Positions 10,794 to 16,034 of a stretch of 16,034 nucleotides of DNA are shown piece after piece (the stretch's first letter is position 1; the number at the start of each line of letters is the position of its first letter). Location of the stretch: contig CAMEIU010000028.1 of assembly GCA_945918815.1 (NCBI GenBank), positions 1-16,034 of the forward strand, given 5' to 3'. The notes beneath the pieces are model-generated. The model was not told the origin of the DNA. It worked only from the letters and a program-made list of their open reading frames with translations, and made no database searches. The stretch comes from an uncultured Clostridia bacterium (GTDB lineage Bacteria; Bacillota; Clostridia; Oscillospirales; Oscillospiraceae). Both the position numbers and the translations under genes were made by a program.

Positions 10794-11576
10794 TCAGGTC
10801 TCGTCCTGATAATGGAGCAATTTCTCGCTGAGTTCCAGGATTTCCGGGCCATCCAGAGAATTCTGAAAGGTGACGGTCCCCTGTTCCGTCCGGCAGGACA
10901 GCAGGTTTTCCTCCTCCAGCCGGCGGCAAAGCTGCCGGGCCACGCCGTCGGCGCCGTCGAGGATCTCGGTCCTGCGGCCCACCAGTTTGCGGATGACCCC
11001 CCGCAAAAACGGATAATGGGTACAGCCCAGAACCACCGCGTCCACGGGGACCTTCATAAAGGGCGTCAGACGCTCCATCAGGTACTGCTCCACCTGCTCC
11101 CCCCGCAGAATCCCCTGCTCCACAAATTCCATCAGGCCGCTGCAGGGCACCGGGATGATCTCCGCCTGGTCCCGGAACTGGTTCCAAAGGTCGAAGAATT
11201 TCCGCTCTTTCAAGGTCATGGCCGTGGCCATCACCAGAATGCGGCCGCCGGGATGCCGCTCCACAGCCGGTTTCAGAGCCGGCTCGGTGCCGATGAGAAT
11301 CAGGTTCGGATACCGCTGCCGCAGGGCTGCCGCCGCCACGGAGGTGGCCGTGTTGCAGGCCAGGACGATGGCCTTGGCCCCCTGGGAGAGCAGATGCTCC
11401 ACGGCGGAAGCGCAAAGCTCCACCACTTCCTCCGGCGCTTTGACGCCGTAGGGCGCGTGGAGAGAATCGCCGAAATAGAGATAATCCTCCTGAGGCAGCA
11501 GCCGTACCGTTTCCCGCAGGACGCTGATGCCGCCGAGCCCGGAATCAAAAAAGCCGACAGGGCCGGATCGATCCAT
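10794..11576 (-). CDS. murI: glutamate racemase
   Basis: Converts L-glutamate to D-glutamate for peptidoglycan precursors in the cytoplasm. 260 residues, the usual length. Family motifs appear in order: GFFDSGLGGISVL (8-20) with the Asp/Ser of the active site, YFGDSLHAPYG (34-44), ACNTATS (73-79) with catalytic Cys74, GTEPALKPA (96-104), and LGCTHYPFL (183-191) with the second catalytic Cys185 and His187. Both cysteines required for the two-base racemisation are present, so the enzyme should be active. The start is supported by AGGAGG nine bases ahead of ATG (11586-11591) and by the promoter at 11615-11643. It is a single-gene unit. A cysteine-based aspartate racemase is the nearest alternative, but the FDSGLGG and GCTHYP forms favour MurI. 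Confidence 0.95.
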   Translation of the reverse strand: MDRSGPVGFFDSGLGGISVLRETVRLLPQEDYLYFGDSLHAPYGVKAPEEVVELCASAVEHLLSQGAKAIVLACNTATSVAAAALRQRYPNLILIGTEPALKPAVERHPGGRILVMATAMTLKERKFFDLWNQFRDQAEIIPVPCSGLMEFVEQGILRGEQVEQYLMERLTPFMKVPVDAVVLGCTHYPFLRGVIRKLVGRRTEILDGADGVARQLCRRLEEENLLSCRTEQGTVTFQNSLDGPEILELSEKLLHYQDET

Positions 11577-11614
11577 GGTCCGCCGCCTCCTCGAAAAGAG
11601 ATTTTAGCTGATTT

Positions 11615-11643
11615 ATTATACCAGCCGCAGCGGCAAAGCGCAA
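11615..11643 (-). promoter_or_regulatory. extended -10 promoter of murI
   Basis: Minus strand: TTGCGC (11638-11643), 17-base spacer, perfect TATAAT (11615-11620) preceded by TGG, an extended -10. The predicted start is near 11608, giving a 31-base leader to the ATG at 11576. Confidence 0.75.
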
Positions 11644-11683
11644 GTCCCACGCCAAAGAGTCTGTATTTTGCACAAAAGTGGGC

Positions 11684-11712
11684 AAAACTCCGGACTGCTG
11701 GGCAGGCCGGAG
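11684..11712 (-). terminator. possible second terminator between the small RNA and murI
   Basis: CTCCGGACTGC (11688-11698) and GCAGGCCGGAG (11702-11712) form an 11-bp stem with one mismatch and a 3-base loop. On the minus strand it is followed by TTTT (11684-11687). The T-run is short. It could back up the terminator at 11751-11835 and insulate murI. Confidence 0.45.
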
Positions 11713-11750
11713 CTTCGCTGGAACAGGACACAAAAGAGAGGGGGATCTAT

Positions 11751-11835
11751 AAAAAAGCCGCGCCGCAGAAAGTGGGGAACAAAGTGAGGAGACAGATGAT
11801 GTTGGATGGAGACAGAGTGTGAACTGCGGCGCGGC
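11751..11835 (-). terminator. terminator stem with a 55-nt loop (3' end of the small RNA)
   Basis: GCCGCGCCGCAG (11757-11768) and CTGCGGCGCGGC (11824-11835) are perfect 12-bp arms. The minus strand continues directly into TTTTTT (11751-11756). Stem and U-tract are those of an intrinsic terminator, but the loop is 55 bases instead of a few. Confidence 0.7.
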
Positions 11836-11880
11836 GGGCCGGATCTGTATTTCACTGATGGACATCTGTTTGTCATCTTG
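11751..11880 (-). ncRNA. candidate small RNA with a large C/U-rich terminal loop
   Basis: A unit of about 130 bases bounded by a near-consensus promoter (11886-11914) and a terminator stem ending in six T. Order in the RNA: a small 5' hairpin (11857-11863 with 11872-11877, one bulge); a linker; then the 12-bp stem closing a 55-nt loop. The loop has only three G residues and so should stay single-stranded. It contains UCUGUCUCC twice (11808-11816 and 11788-11796, exactly 20 bases apart) and a looser third copy, UUUGUUCCC (11775-11783). Such loops can pair with GGAG-type ribosome sites. Frames opening within it lack a Shine-Dalgarno site and run through the terminator, so coding is unlikely. 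It resembles the computationally described skipping-rope RNA architecture as I recall it; an attenuated leader of murI is the alternative. Confidence 0.62.
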
Positions 11881-11885
11881 ATTGC

Positions 11886-11914
11886 ATTTTATTCCATCTT
11901 TTTTGAAAAGTCAA
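11886..11914 (-). promoter_or_regulatory. strong promoter of the candidate small RNA
   Basis: Minus strand: TTGACT (11909-11914), 17-base spacer, TAAAAT (11886-11891), each 5 of 6 to consensus with ideal spacing. The predicted start is near 11879. No ribosome site follows it. Confidence 0.75.
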
Positions 11915-12286
11915 GGGGCCGGAAGCACTTCTGTAGGCTTGAATATATTTCACAATAGATCAGATTTGTTCTTGTGCAAAATCACGATTCCTCCTGGAAT
12001 ATCCACACAGCGCAAGGACGGGAAATTGGAATTTTTCGAGCAGTTTCAGTTTGCAGCAGGCCAAAGCCTCGGCAAGTTGTCAAGCCAAGTGCAACACTTT
12101 GTTGATTGCGGACTGCCAGAAGGTGAATTGCCCCGCAGGGGCAAGAGAAGCCACCCTGGGGTGCGTCGCTTCGCGCCTCGCAATGACAGTGCGGGGCGGA
12201 ACCCTCTCATAAAAATCCACATGCTTATTCAAACCGATCATCATAATCCCAATTTGCATGGCAGAATTTTCGCTTCCAAAGGTGTG
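11915..12286. other. gene-free stretch, partly AT-richer than its surroundings
   Basis: No credible gene on either strand. The part from 11915 to about 12120 is visibly less GC-rich than the neighbouring genes. A consensus-like TTGACA lies on the minus strand near 12078-12083, but no -10 follows at the right distance. The dispersed-repeat-like segment at 12130-12205 is described separately. Decayed coding or mobile sequence is possible but not shown. Confidence 0.5.
12130..12205. repeat. REP-like dispersed repeat candidate
   Basis: It contains GCCCC-GCA-GGGGC (12130-12142) as a perfect small hairpin. On the minus strand, GTCATTGCGAGGCGCGAAGC followed by GACGC (12163-12187) closely resembles the GTCATTGCGAGNNGCGAAGC-type repeats scattered between genes in many bacterial genomes. 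Only one copy is in this window, so its repetitive nature rests on that resemblance. Confidence 0.5.
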
Positions 12287-12315
12287 AAAAACCGCCTCCG
12301 GTGGGAGGCGGTTTT
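12287..12315 (-). terminator. intrinsic terminator of the orphan membrane-protein gene
   Basis: AAAACCGCCTCC (12288-12299) and GGAGGCGGTTTT (12304-12315) are perfect 12-bp arms with loop GGTG. The minus strand reads into TTTTT. It begins 6 bases after the stop at 12322. Confidence 0.92.
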
Positions 12316-12321
12316 GGGTTC

Positions 12322-13089
12322 TTATTCTTTTTCCGGCTTGACTTCCTCGCGGGAACGCTTCTTTCCGGGGCGCAGAAGGAGCCACAGGTTGGTCAGCAGC
12401 CAGAGGGCCGCGCCGCCCATGACCAGCATCTCCCGGGGCCGTGCGCCGGCCATGGAGGCCGCGCTGAAGAACACGCCGCAGAGGCTGAAAAACACCGTGA
12501 CCCGCCGTCCGCCCTTGTCGAAGCAGAAGCTGCCCATGTGCAGCAGGGCGCAGGTGACGGAGATATGGGCAAACAGCTTATAGCAGTAATCCAGAATGGC
12601 CGGATCCCGGCTCCAGAACCGGAAATTAATCACCAATCTGAGGGCAAAGAACAGCACCGGCACCAGGAACAGCCACACCGTAGTCTTTTTCCCATTGTAG
12701 CGGGACATGGCCGTCCACAGCCAGCAGGCGGCGGCCGCAAAGCCGCCCAGGGCCAGGACCCGGTCCGTTCCCCACTCCGGGGACAGCAGCATGGCCGCGC
12801 TGCCCAGGACCATGCACAAGGCCGCCGCGCAGCCGCACAGCATCACCGGCAGGGACCGCCCGGCCAGAGCCGCATATTTTTTTCTCGGCCGGAGGAACCA
12901 GGCGTAGACCGCGAACAGCGCCACCATAAAGATGGTAAAGAACGTGAAAAAGCCGGTGCCCGCGCCGGACAGAATCTGCCCCGCCTCGTCATAGGCCGTG
13001 TGGAGCTGCCGCAGGCGCAGCCCATAGGCGGCGGCCGCCGATAGAACCGTCAGAATCATGGCCGGCGTCCTGCCCAATTTCTGTTCCAT
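12322..13089 (-). CDS. multi-pass membrane protein of unknown function
   Basis: 255 residues with about eight hydrophobic segments (roughly 9-26, 46-66, 80-102, 110-128, 137-157, 168-190, 196-215, 221-240) and a charged, lysine/glutamate-rich tail (GKKRSREEVKPEKE) that should be cytoplasmic. No signal peptide, no obvious catalytic or transport signature. I do not recognise the family. It is a self-contained unit: its promoter (13134-13162) overlaps the stop of the preceding gene, it has a GGGGGAA ribosome site 5 bases before ATG, and a perfect terminator (12287-12315). The leader also holds GCGCTG-GGT-CAGCGC, a small perfect hairpin. Translation from 13089 is the only start consistent with the promoter and ribosome site. 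Confidence 0.82.
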   Translation of the reverse strand: MEQKLGRTPAMILTVLSAAAAYGLRLRQLHTAYDEAGQILSGAGTGFFTFFTIFMVALFAVYAWFLRPRKKYAALAGRSLPVMLCGCAAALCMVLGSAAMLLSPEWGTDRVLALGGFAAAACWLWTAMSRYNGKKTTVWLFLVPVLFFALRLVINFRFWSRDPAILDYCYKLFAHISVTCALLHMGSFCFDKGGRRVTVFFSLCGVFFSAASMAGARPREMLVMGGAALWLLTNLWLLLRPGKKRSREEVKPEKE

Positions 13090-13133
13090 GGTATTCCCCC
13101 ATTCCGGCGCTGACCCAGCGCAGGTGTTTTGTT

Positions 13134-13162
13134 AGTATAGCACAGAAGCGTGGGAAAATCAA
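13134..13162 (-). promoter_or_regulatory. extended -10 promoter overlapping the acetyltransferase stop codon
   Basis: Minus strand: TTGATT (13157-13162), 17-base spacer, TATACT (13134-13139) preceded by TGC. The -35 includes the TGA stop of the acetyltransferase gene (13159-13161). The predicted start is near 13127, 38 bases before the ATG at 13089. Confidence 0.78.
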
Positions 13163-13821
13163 TCCAGTTGCCACCACCGGCTGGTGATCCGATCCCCGCC
13201 GAAGCCAAGGCTGCGATAGAGGGCCAGAGCCGCCCGGTTGGTGCTGGCGGTTTTCAGCGTCAGCTCCGGTCCATCCAGAAGGCGCAGGGCGGACAGGGTC
13301 AGATTCCGGCCCAGGCCCAGGCCGCGGCATTCCGGCAGCACCGCCACCCCCGCCAGGCCCCGGGAATCCAGCTCCGCCACGGCGGCGTACCGGCCCGCCT
13401 CCCTGACGAGAAACGCCAGGTTCTTCCCCATGAGCCGCTCCATGTCCTTCCGGTCATAGGCCGTGGCCCCGGGAACGTCCCGGAAGCAGCGGTTGTAAAT
13501 CTCCAGATAGGCGGCGGCGTTTTCCGCCGACAGAGGCTCCAGTTTCAGGGGCCGGTCCGGCAGGGGCAGATCCGCCCGGCGGCAGCGCAGCTCCACCATG
13601 TCGTAGGCGTGGTTTGCGGGCAGCGGCTCCAGCTCCTGGGAGGCGTACACCGCTTCCGCCCCGGCGGCCCGGCAGAACTGGCCGCACTCCGAGAGCAATG
13701 CGGCGGTCTCTCCCCGCCAGACGGCCCGCACCATCACATAGGCCCGGCCGCTGTAGGGGATTTCCCGGAGAATCAGGGACGCCATGCCGTTGGAAGCGGT
13801 GAAGATGGGGATGTTTTTCAT
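13159..13821 (-). CDS. GNAT-family N-acetyltransferase
   Basis: 220 residues. The C-terminal half (about 92-220) is a GNAT fold that transfers an acetyl group from acetyl-CoA: motif A LAGVAVLPECRGLGLGRNL (156-174) carries the pyrophosphate-binding R-G-L-G-L-G, and motif B is TASTNRAALALYRSLGFGG (191-209). The N-terminal 90 residues are a second, less conserved region, ending in a Pro/Arg-rich link (DLPLPDRP); it may be a degenerate GNAT half. The substrate cannot be told. AAGGAG sits 6 bases before the start. It lies 64 bases after tatD with a short hairpin repeat between them; it may be the last gene of the nifS-nifU-tatD unit, since no terminator or strong promoter is visible in the gap. 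Confidence 0.88.
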   Translation of the reverse strand: MKNIPIFTASNGMASLILREIPYSGRAYVMVRAVWRGETAALLSECGQFCRAAGAEAVYASQELEPLPANHAYDMVELRCRRADLPLPDRPLKLEPLSAENAAAYLEIYNRCFRDVPGATAYDRKDMERLMGKNLAFLVREAGRYAAVAELDSRGLAGVAVLPECRGLGLGRNLTLSALRLLDGPELTLKTASTNRAALALYRSLGFGGDRITSRWWQLD

Positions 13822-13850
13822 AAGGACTCCTTTGCAAAGCTCCTTGTGCC

Positions 13851-13885
13851 GGCGGGCGGCTGACAGCCGCTCCTACAGGGGTGCG
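13851..13885. repeat. short GC hairpin, possible dispersed intergenic repeat
   Basis: GCGGCTG-A-CAGCCGC (13856-13870) is a perfect dyad flanked on the minus strand by CACCCCTGTAGGAGCGGC. From memory, similar TGTAGGGGCGG-type hairpins recur between genes in Oscillospiraceae genomes. Only one copy is present here. Confidence 0.35.
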
Positions 13886-14659
13886 TCATTGGATGCGGAA
13901 CAGCCGCATGGCGTTTTCTCTTGTGGCCTTGGCCACGGCTTCCACCGGCAGGCCCCGGAGTTCGGCGATTTTTTCCGCCATTTTCGGCACCATGGTAGAA
14001 TCACACCGGCGGCCGCGGAAGGGCTCCGGCGCCATGTAGGGGCAATCAGTCTCAATGAGCAGCCGGTCCAGAGGGGCCCACTGGGCCGCCTCCACGGCCT
14101 TCCGGGCATTCTTGAAGGTCACAACCCCCGTGAAGCCCAGATACCAGCCCCGCTTCACCAGCTCCTTTGCCAGCTCCACGGAGCCGGAGAAGCAGTGAAA
14201 CACGCCGTGGACCTCCGGGTACCGGTCCACGATGTCCAACGCGTCGCCGTGAGCCTCCCGCTCGTGGACGATGACCGGCAGGTCCAGCTCCCGGGCCAAT
14301 TCCATCTGCATTTCGAAGGCCCGCTGCTGCTGGGCCCGGGGCACGTCCTCGTAGTGATAGTCCAGGCCGATCTCCCCGATGGCCATGACCTTGGGCTTTT
14401 GGGCCAGATTGCGGTACATGGCGATCAGGCCCTGGTCCACATGGTCCGCGTCATCCGGGTGGCTGCCCACGGCGGCGTAGATAAAATCGTACCGCTCCGC
14501 CAGTTGGATGGACTGGAGGCTGGAGGTCAGATCACAGCCCACGTTCATGATGAGGCCGATGGAATGGTCCTCCATAGAATCCAGGAGGGCCTTCTGGTCC
14601 TCCTGGAAGCGGCGGTCGTTATAATGGGCGTGGGAGTCGAAGAACCAGGGCTCACACAT
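13886..14659 (-). CDS. tatD: TatD-family metal-dependent hydrolase (DNase)
   Basis: 257 residues from the ATG at 14659, the usual length. The metal-site residues of the TatD amidohydrolase family are all visible: FDSHAHY (His10, His12), GEIGLDYHY (Glu96), VIVHERE (His132), GVFHCFSGS (His155) and LIETDCPYMAPEPFRG (Asp205). Family members show 3'-5' exonuclease or DNase activity in vitro; the cellular role is less settled. The start at 14659 overlaps the nifU stop by 8 bases, and an in-frame ATG at 14671 is possible. Neither has a clear Shine-Dalgarno site, so translational coupling to nifU is likely. Starts farther upstream would only add nifU sequence in another frame and are rejected. Confidence 0.93.
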   Translation of the reverse strand: MCEPWFFDSHAHYNDRRFQEDQKALLDSMEDHSIGLIMNVGCDLTSSLQSIQLAERYDFIYAAVGSHPDDADHVDQGLIAMYRNLAQKPKVMAIGEIGLDYHYEDVPRAQQQRAFEMQMELARELDLPVIVHEREAHGDALDIVDRYPEVHGVFHCFSGSVELAKELVKRGWYLGFTGVVTFKNARKAVEAAQWAPLDRLLIETDCPYMAPEPFRGRRCDSTMVPKMAEKIAELRGLPVEAVAKATRENAMRLFRIQ

Positions 14660-15089
14660 GGTCGTGCTCATGGCAGCAGGCGCAGTCGCCGTTGCACAGC
14701 TTCTCCGGGTCGTAGGCGATGCCGTTGCGGTCATAGTAGTCCTTGACGGCGGCCTTCACGGCCTCCTCGGCCAGAACGGAGCAGTGGATCTTGTGGGCGG
14801 GCAGACCGTCCAGGGCCTCCACCACGGCCTTGTTGGACAGCTCCAGGGCCTCGGAAATGGGCTTGCCCTTGATCATCTCCGTGGCCATGGAGCTGGTGGC
14901 GATGGCGCTGCCGCAGCCGAAGGTGTTGAACTTCACGTCGGTGATGATGCCGTCGTTGACCTTGATATACATCTTCATGATGTCGCCGCACTTGGCGTTG
15001 CCCACTTCGCCGATGCCGTCGGCGTCGTCCATCTTGCCCAAATTGCGGGGATGCTGGAAGTGGTCCATGACTTTTTCACTATATAACAT
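14652..15089 (-). CDS. nifU: iron-sulfur cluster assembly scaffold NifU/IscU
   Basis: 145 residues; the scaffold on which a [2Fe-2S] cluster is built from sulfide supplied by the cysteine desulfurase encoded just upstream. The three scaffold cysteines and the conserved Asp are present: GNAKCGD (Cys34, Asp36), TFGCGSAIATSS (Cys59), KIHCSVLAEEA (Cys103). The LPPVK chaperone-binding motif of proteobacterial IscU is absent at 99-103; the sequence reads HKIHC, as in Firmicute-type NifU. There are no ferredoxin-like or C-terminal Nfu domains. An extra tail, CNGDCACCHEHDHV, adds four Cys and three His (132-144). AAGGAG lies 8 bases before ATG in the 18-base gap after nifS, so the two genes are one operon. 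Confidence 0.95.
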   Translation of the reverse strand: MLYSEKVMDHFQHPRNLGKMDDADGIGEVGNAKCGDIMKMYIKVNDGIITDVKFNTFGCGSAIATSSMATEMIKGKPISEALELSNKAVVEALDGLPAHKIHCSVLAEEAVKAAVKDYYDRNGIAYDPEKLCNGDCACCHEHDHV

Positions 15090-15107
15090 TGTAACGTCTC
15101 CTTTACA

Positions 15108-16034
15108 TTAAATACGATGGGCCTGGCGGCCGGTTTCCAGGGCCTCCCAGACGGGGGAGATGCCGCGCAGGTATTCCACAACCTCGGGCACCACGGCCAG
15201 AATGTGGTCCACATCGGCCTCGGTGTTGTCGTCGCCCAGGGAGATGCGGAGGGAGCCGTGGGCGATTTCATGGGGCAGGCCCAGGGCCAGCAGCACATGG
15301 CTGGGATCCAGGGAGCCGGAGGTGCAGGCGGAGCCGGAGGAAGCGGCCACGCCCTTGGCGTCCAGCCACAGCAGCAGGCTCTCGCCCTCGATGCCCTCAA
15401 AGCAGAAATTTACGGTGCCGGGGCAGCGCTGGGTGCGGTTGCCGTTGAGGATGCTGTGGGGGATTTTCTGCAGGCCCTCGATGAGCCGCTCCCGCAGAGC
15501 GGTGATCCGGGTCATGTTCTCTTCCATATGGTCCACGGATTCCCGCAGCGCCACGGACATGGCCACGATGCCGGGCACGTTCTCGGTGCCGGCCCGCTTG
15601 CCCCGCTCCTGGGCGCCGCCCTCGATCAGGGTCTCCAGGCGCACACCCTTGCGGCAGTACAGGGCGCCGACGCCCTTGGGAGCGTGGAACTTGTGGCCGG
15701 ACAGGGACAGCATGTCGACGCCCAGCTCCTTCACATCGATGGGAAGATGGCCCACAGCCTGGACCGCGTCGGTGTGGCACAGGACCTTCTTCTCCCGGCA
15801 GAGCCTGGCGATCTCCGCGATGGGCTGGATGGTGCCGATTTCGTTGTTCACCAGCATGATGGTCACCAGGCAGGTGTCGGGCCGCAGGGCCGCCGCCACA
15901 TCCTCCGGCTGCACAATGCCGTCGGAGTGGACGTCCAGATAGGTGACCTCATAGCCCTGCTTCTCCAGCTTTTTCAGGGTGTGGAGGACGGCGTGGTGCT
16001 CAAAGGCCGTGGAAATGATGTGCTTCTTGCCCTG
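15108..16034 (-). CDS. nifS: cysteine desulfurase NifS/IscS (N-terminus beyond window edge)
   Basis: PLP enzyme that takes sulfur from L-cysteine, leaving alanine, and passes it as persulfide to the NifU scaffold. 308 C-terminal residues are visible; the frame is open to base 16034, and roughly 75-90 N-terminal residues should lie outside. Visible motifs: AFEHHAVLHT (substrate/PLP region), VNNEIGT, HTDAVQAVG (cofactor-binding Asp), SLSGHKFHAPKG with the PLP-binding Lys at 15690-15692, and the active-site loop SSGSACTSGSLDPSHV with catalytic Cys at 15324-15326. The RAGTENVPGIV motif fits the class I NifS/IscS group rather than SufS. It ends 18 bases before nifU. Confidence 0.96.
   Translation of the reverse strand, partial: QGKKHIISTAFEHHAVLHTLKKLEKQGYEVTYLDVHSDGIVQPEDVAAALRPDTCLVTIMLVNNEIGTIQPIAEIARLCREKKVLCHTDAVQAVGHLPIDVKELGVDMLSLSGHKFHAPKGVGALYCRKGVRLETLIEGGAQERGKRAGTENVPGIVAMSVALRESVDHMEENMTRITALRERLIEGLQKIPHSILNGNRTQRCPGTVNFCFEGIEGESLLLWLDAKGVAASSGSACTSGSLDPSHVLLALGLPHEIAHGSLRISLGDDNTEADVDHILAVVPEVVEYLRGISPVWEALETGRQAHRI

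Noticed and set aside
11616..11876. 86-codon minus-strand frame (and an overlapping 106-codon frame) through the small RNA region
   Set aside because: No Shine-Dalgarno site, reads through two terminator-like hairpins and into the murI leader, and the product is low-complexity with no family resemblance.
11950..11985. 11-codon GTG frame with AGGAGG upstream (11990-11995), minus strand
   Set aside because: The ribosome site is only 4 bases from the GTG, no promoter is visible, and such a short frame cannot be told from chance; it could be a leader peptide but nothing supports that.
14659..14734. Longer tatD start at 14734
   Set aside because: The extra 25 residues (TATASPTTRR and so on) come from the nifU coding region in another frame and do not resemble TatD; the family begins at the FDSHAH strand.

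Overview
All genes in this window lie on the minus strand, so transcription runs from high to low coordinates. The DNA is GC-rich in the genes, with strong GGAGG-type Shine-Dalgarno sites, sigma-A-like promoters (several with an extended TGn -10) and lipobox-bearing binding proteins rather than periplasmic ones. Together with a NifS/NifU pair this points to a GC-rich low-oxygen Firmicute, most likely a gut clostridium of the Oscillospiraceae type. That placement is inference; no marker gene is present.

Right part (13159-16034): a housekeeping cluster reads nifS (cut by the window edge), nifU, tatD and a GNAT acetyltransferase. nifS and nifU are 18 bases apart, tatD overlaps the nifU stop, and a short hairpin repeat precedes the acetyltransferase gene. 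Next comes an orphan multi-pass membrane protein (12322-13089) with its own promoter and a textbook terminator.

Middle (9979-12321): a long, partly AT-richer intergenic stretch holds a dispersed-repeat-like element and, at 11751-11880, what looks like a stand-alone small RNA gene: a near-consensus promoter, no credible reading frame, and a 12-bp GC stem closing a 55-nt G-poor loop with repeated UCUGUCUCC motifs, ending in six U. This is the most interesting item in the window. It is followed by murI (glutamate racemase, cell wall) and a small four-helix membrane protein, each with a recognisable promoter; the latter ends at a clean terminator.

Left part (1-9978): a complete peptide-type ABC importer. 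The order is a 778-residue lipoprotein binding protein, permease OppB, an unusually large permease OppC (687 residues, with about 375 inserted outside the membrane), and ATPases OppD and OppF with C-terminal cysteine clusters. A second, separately promoted OppA-like lipoprotein follows and runs off the left edge. A 16-bp hairpin between the first binding protein and the permeases probably sets their relative expression. Palindromes upstream of both binding-protein genes are candidate operators. The second binding protein may give the same membrane complex a different or condition-dependent substrate range.
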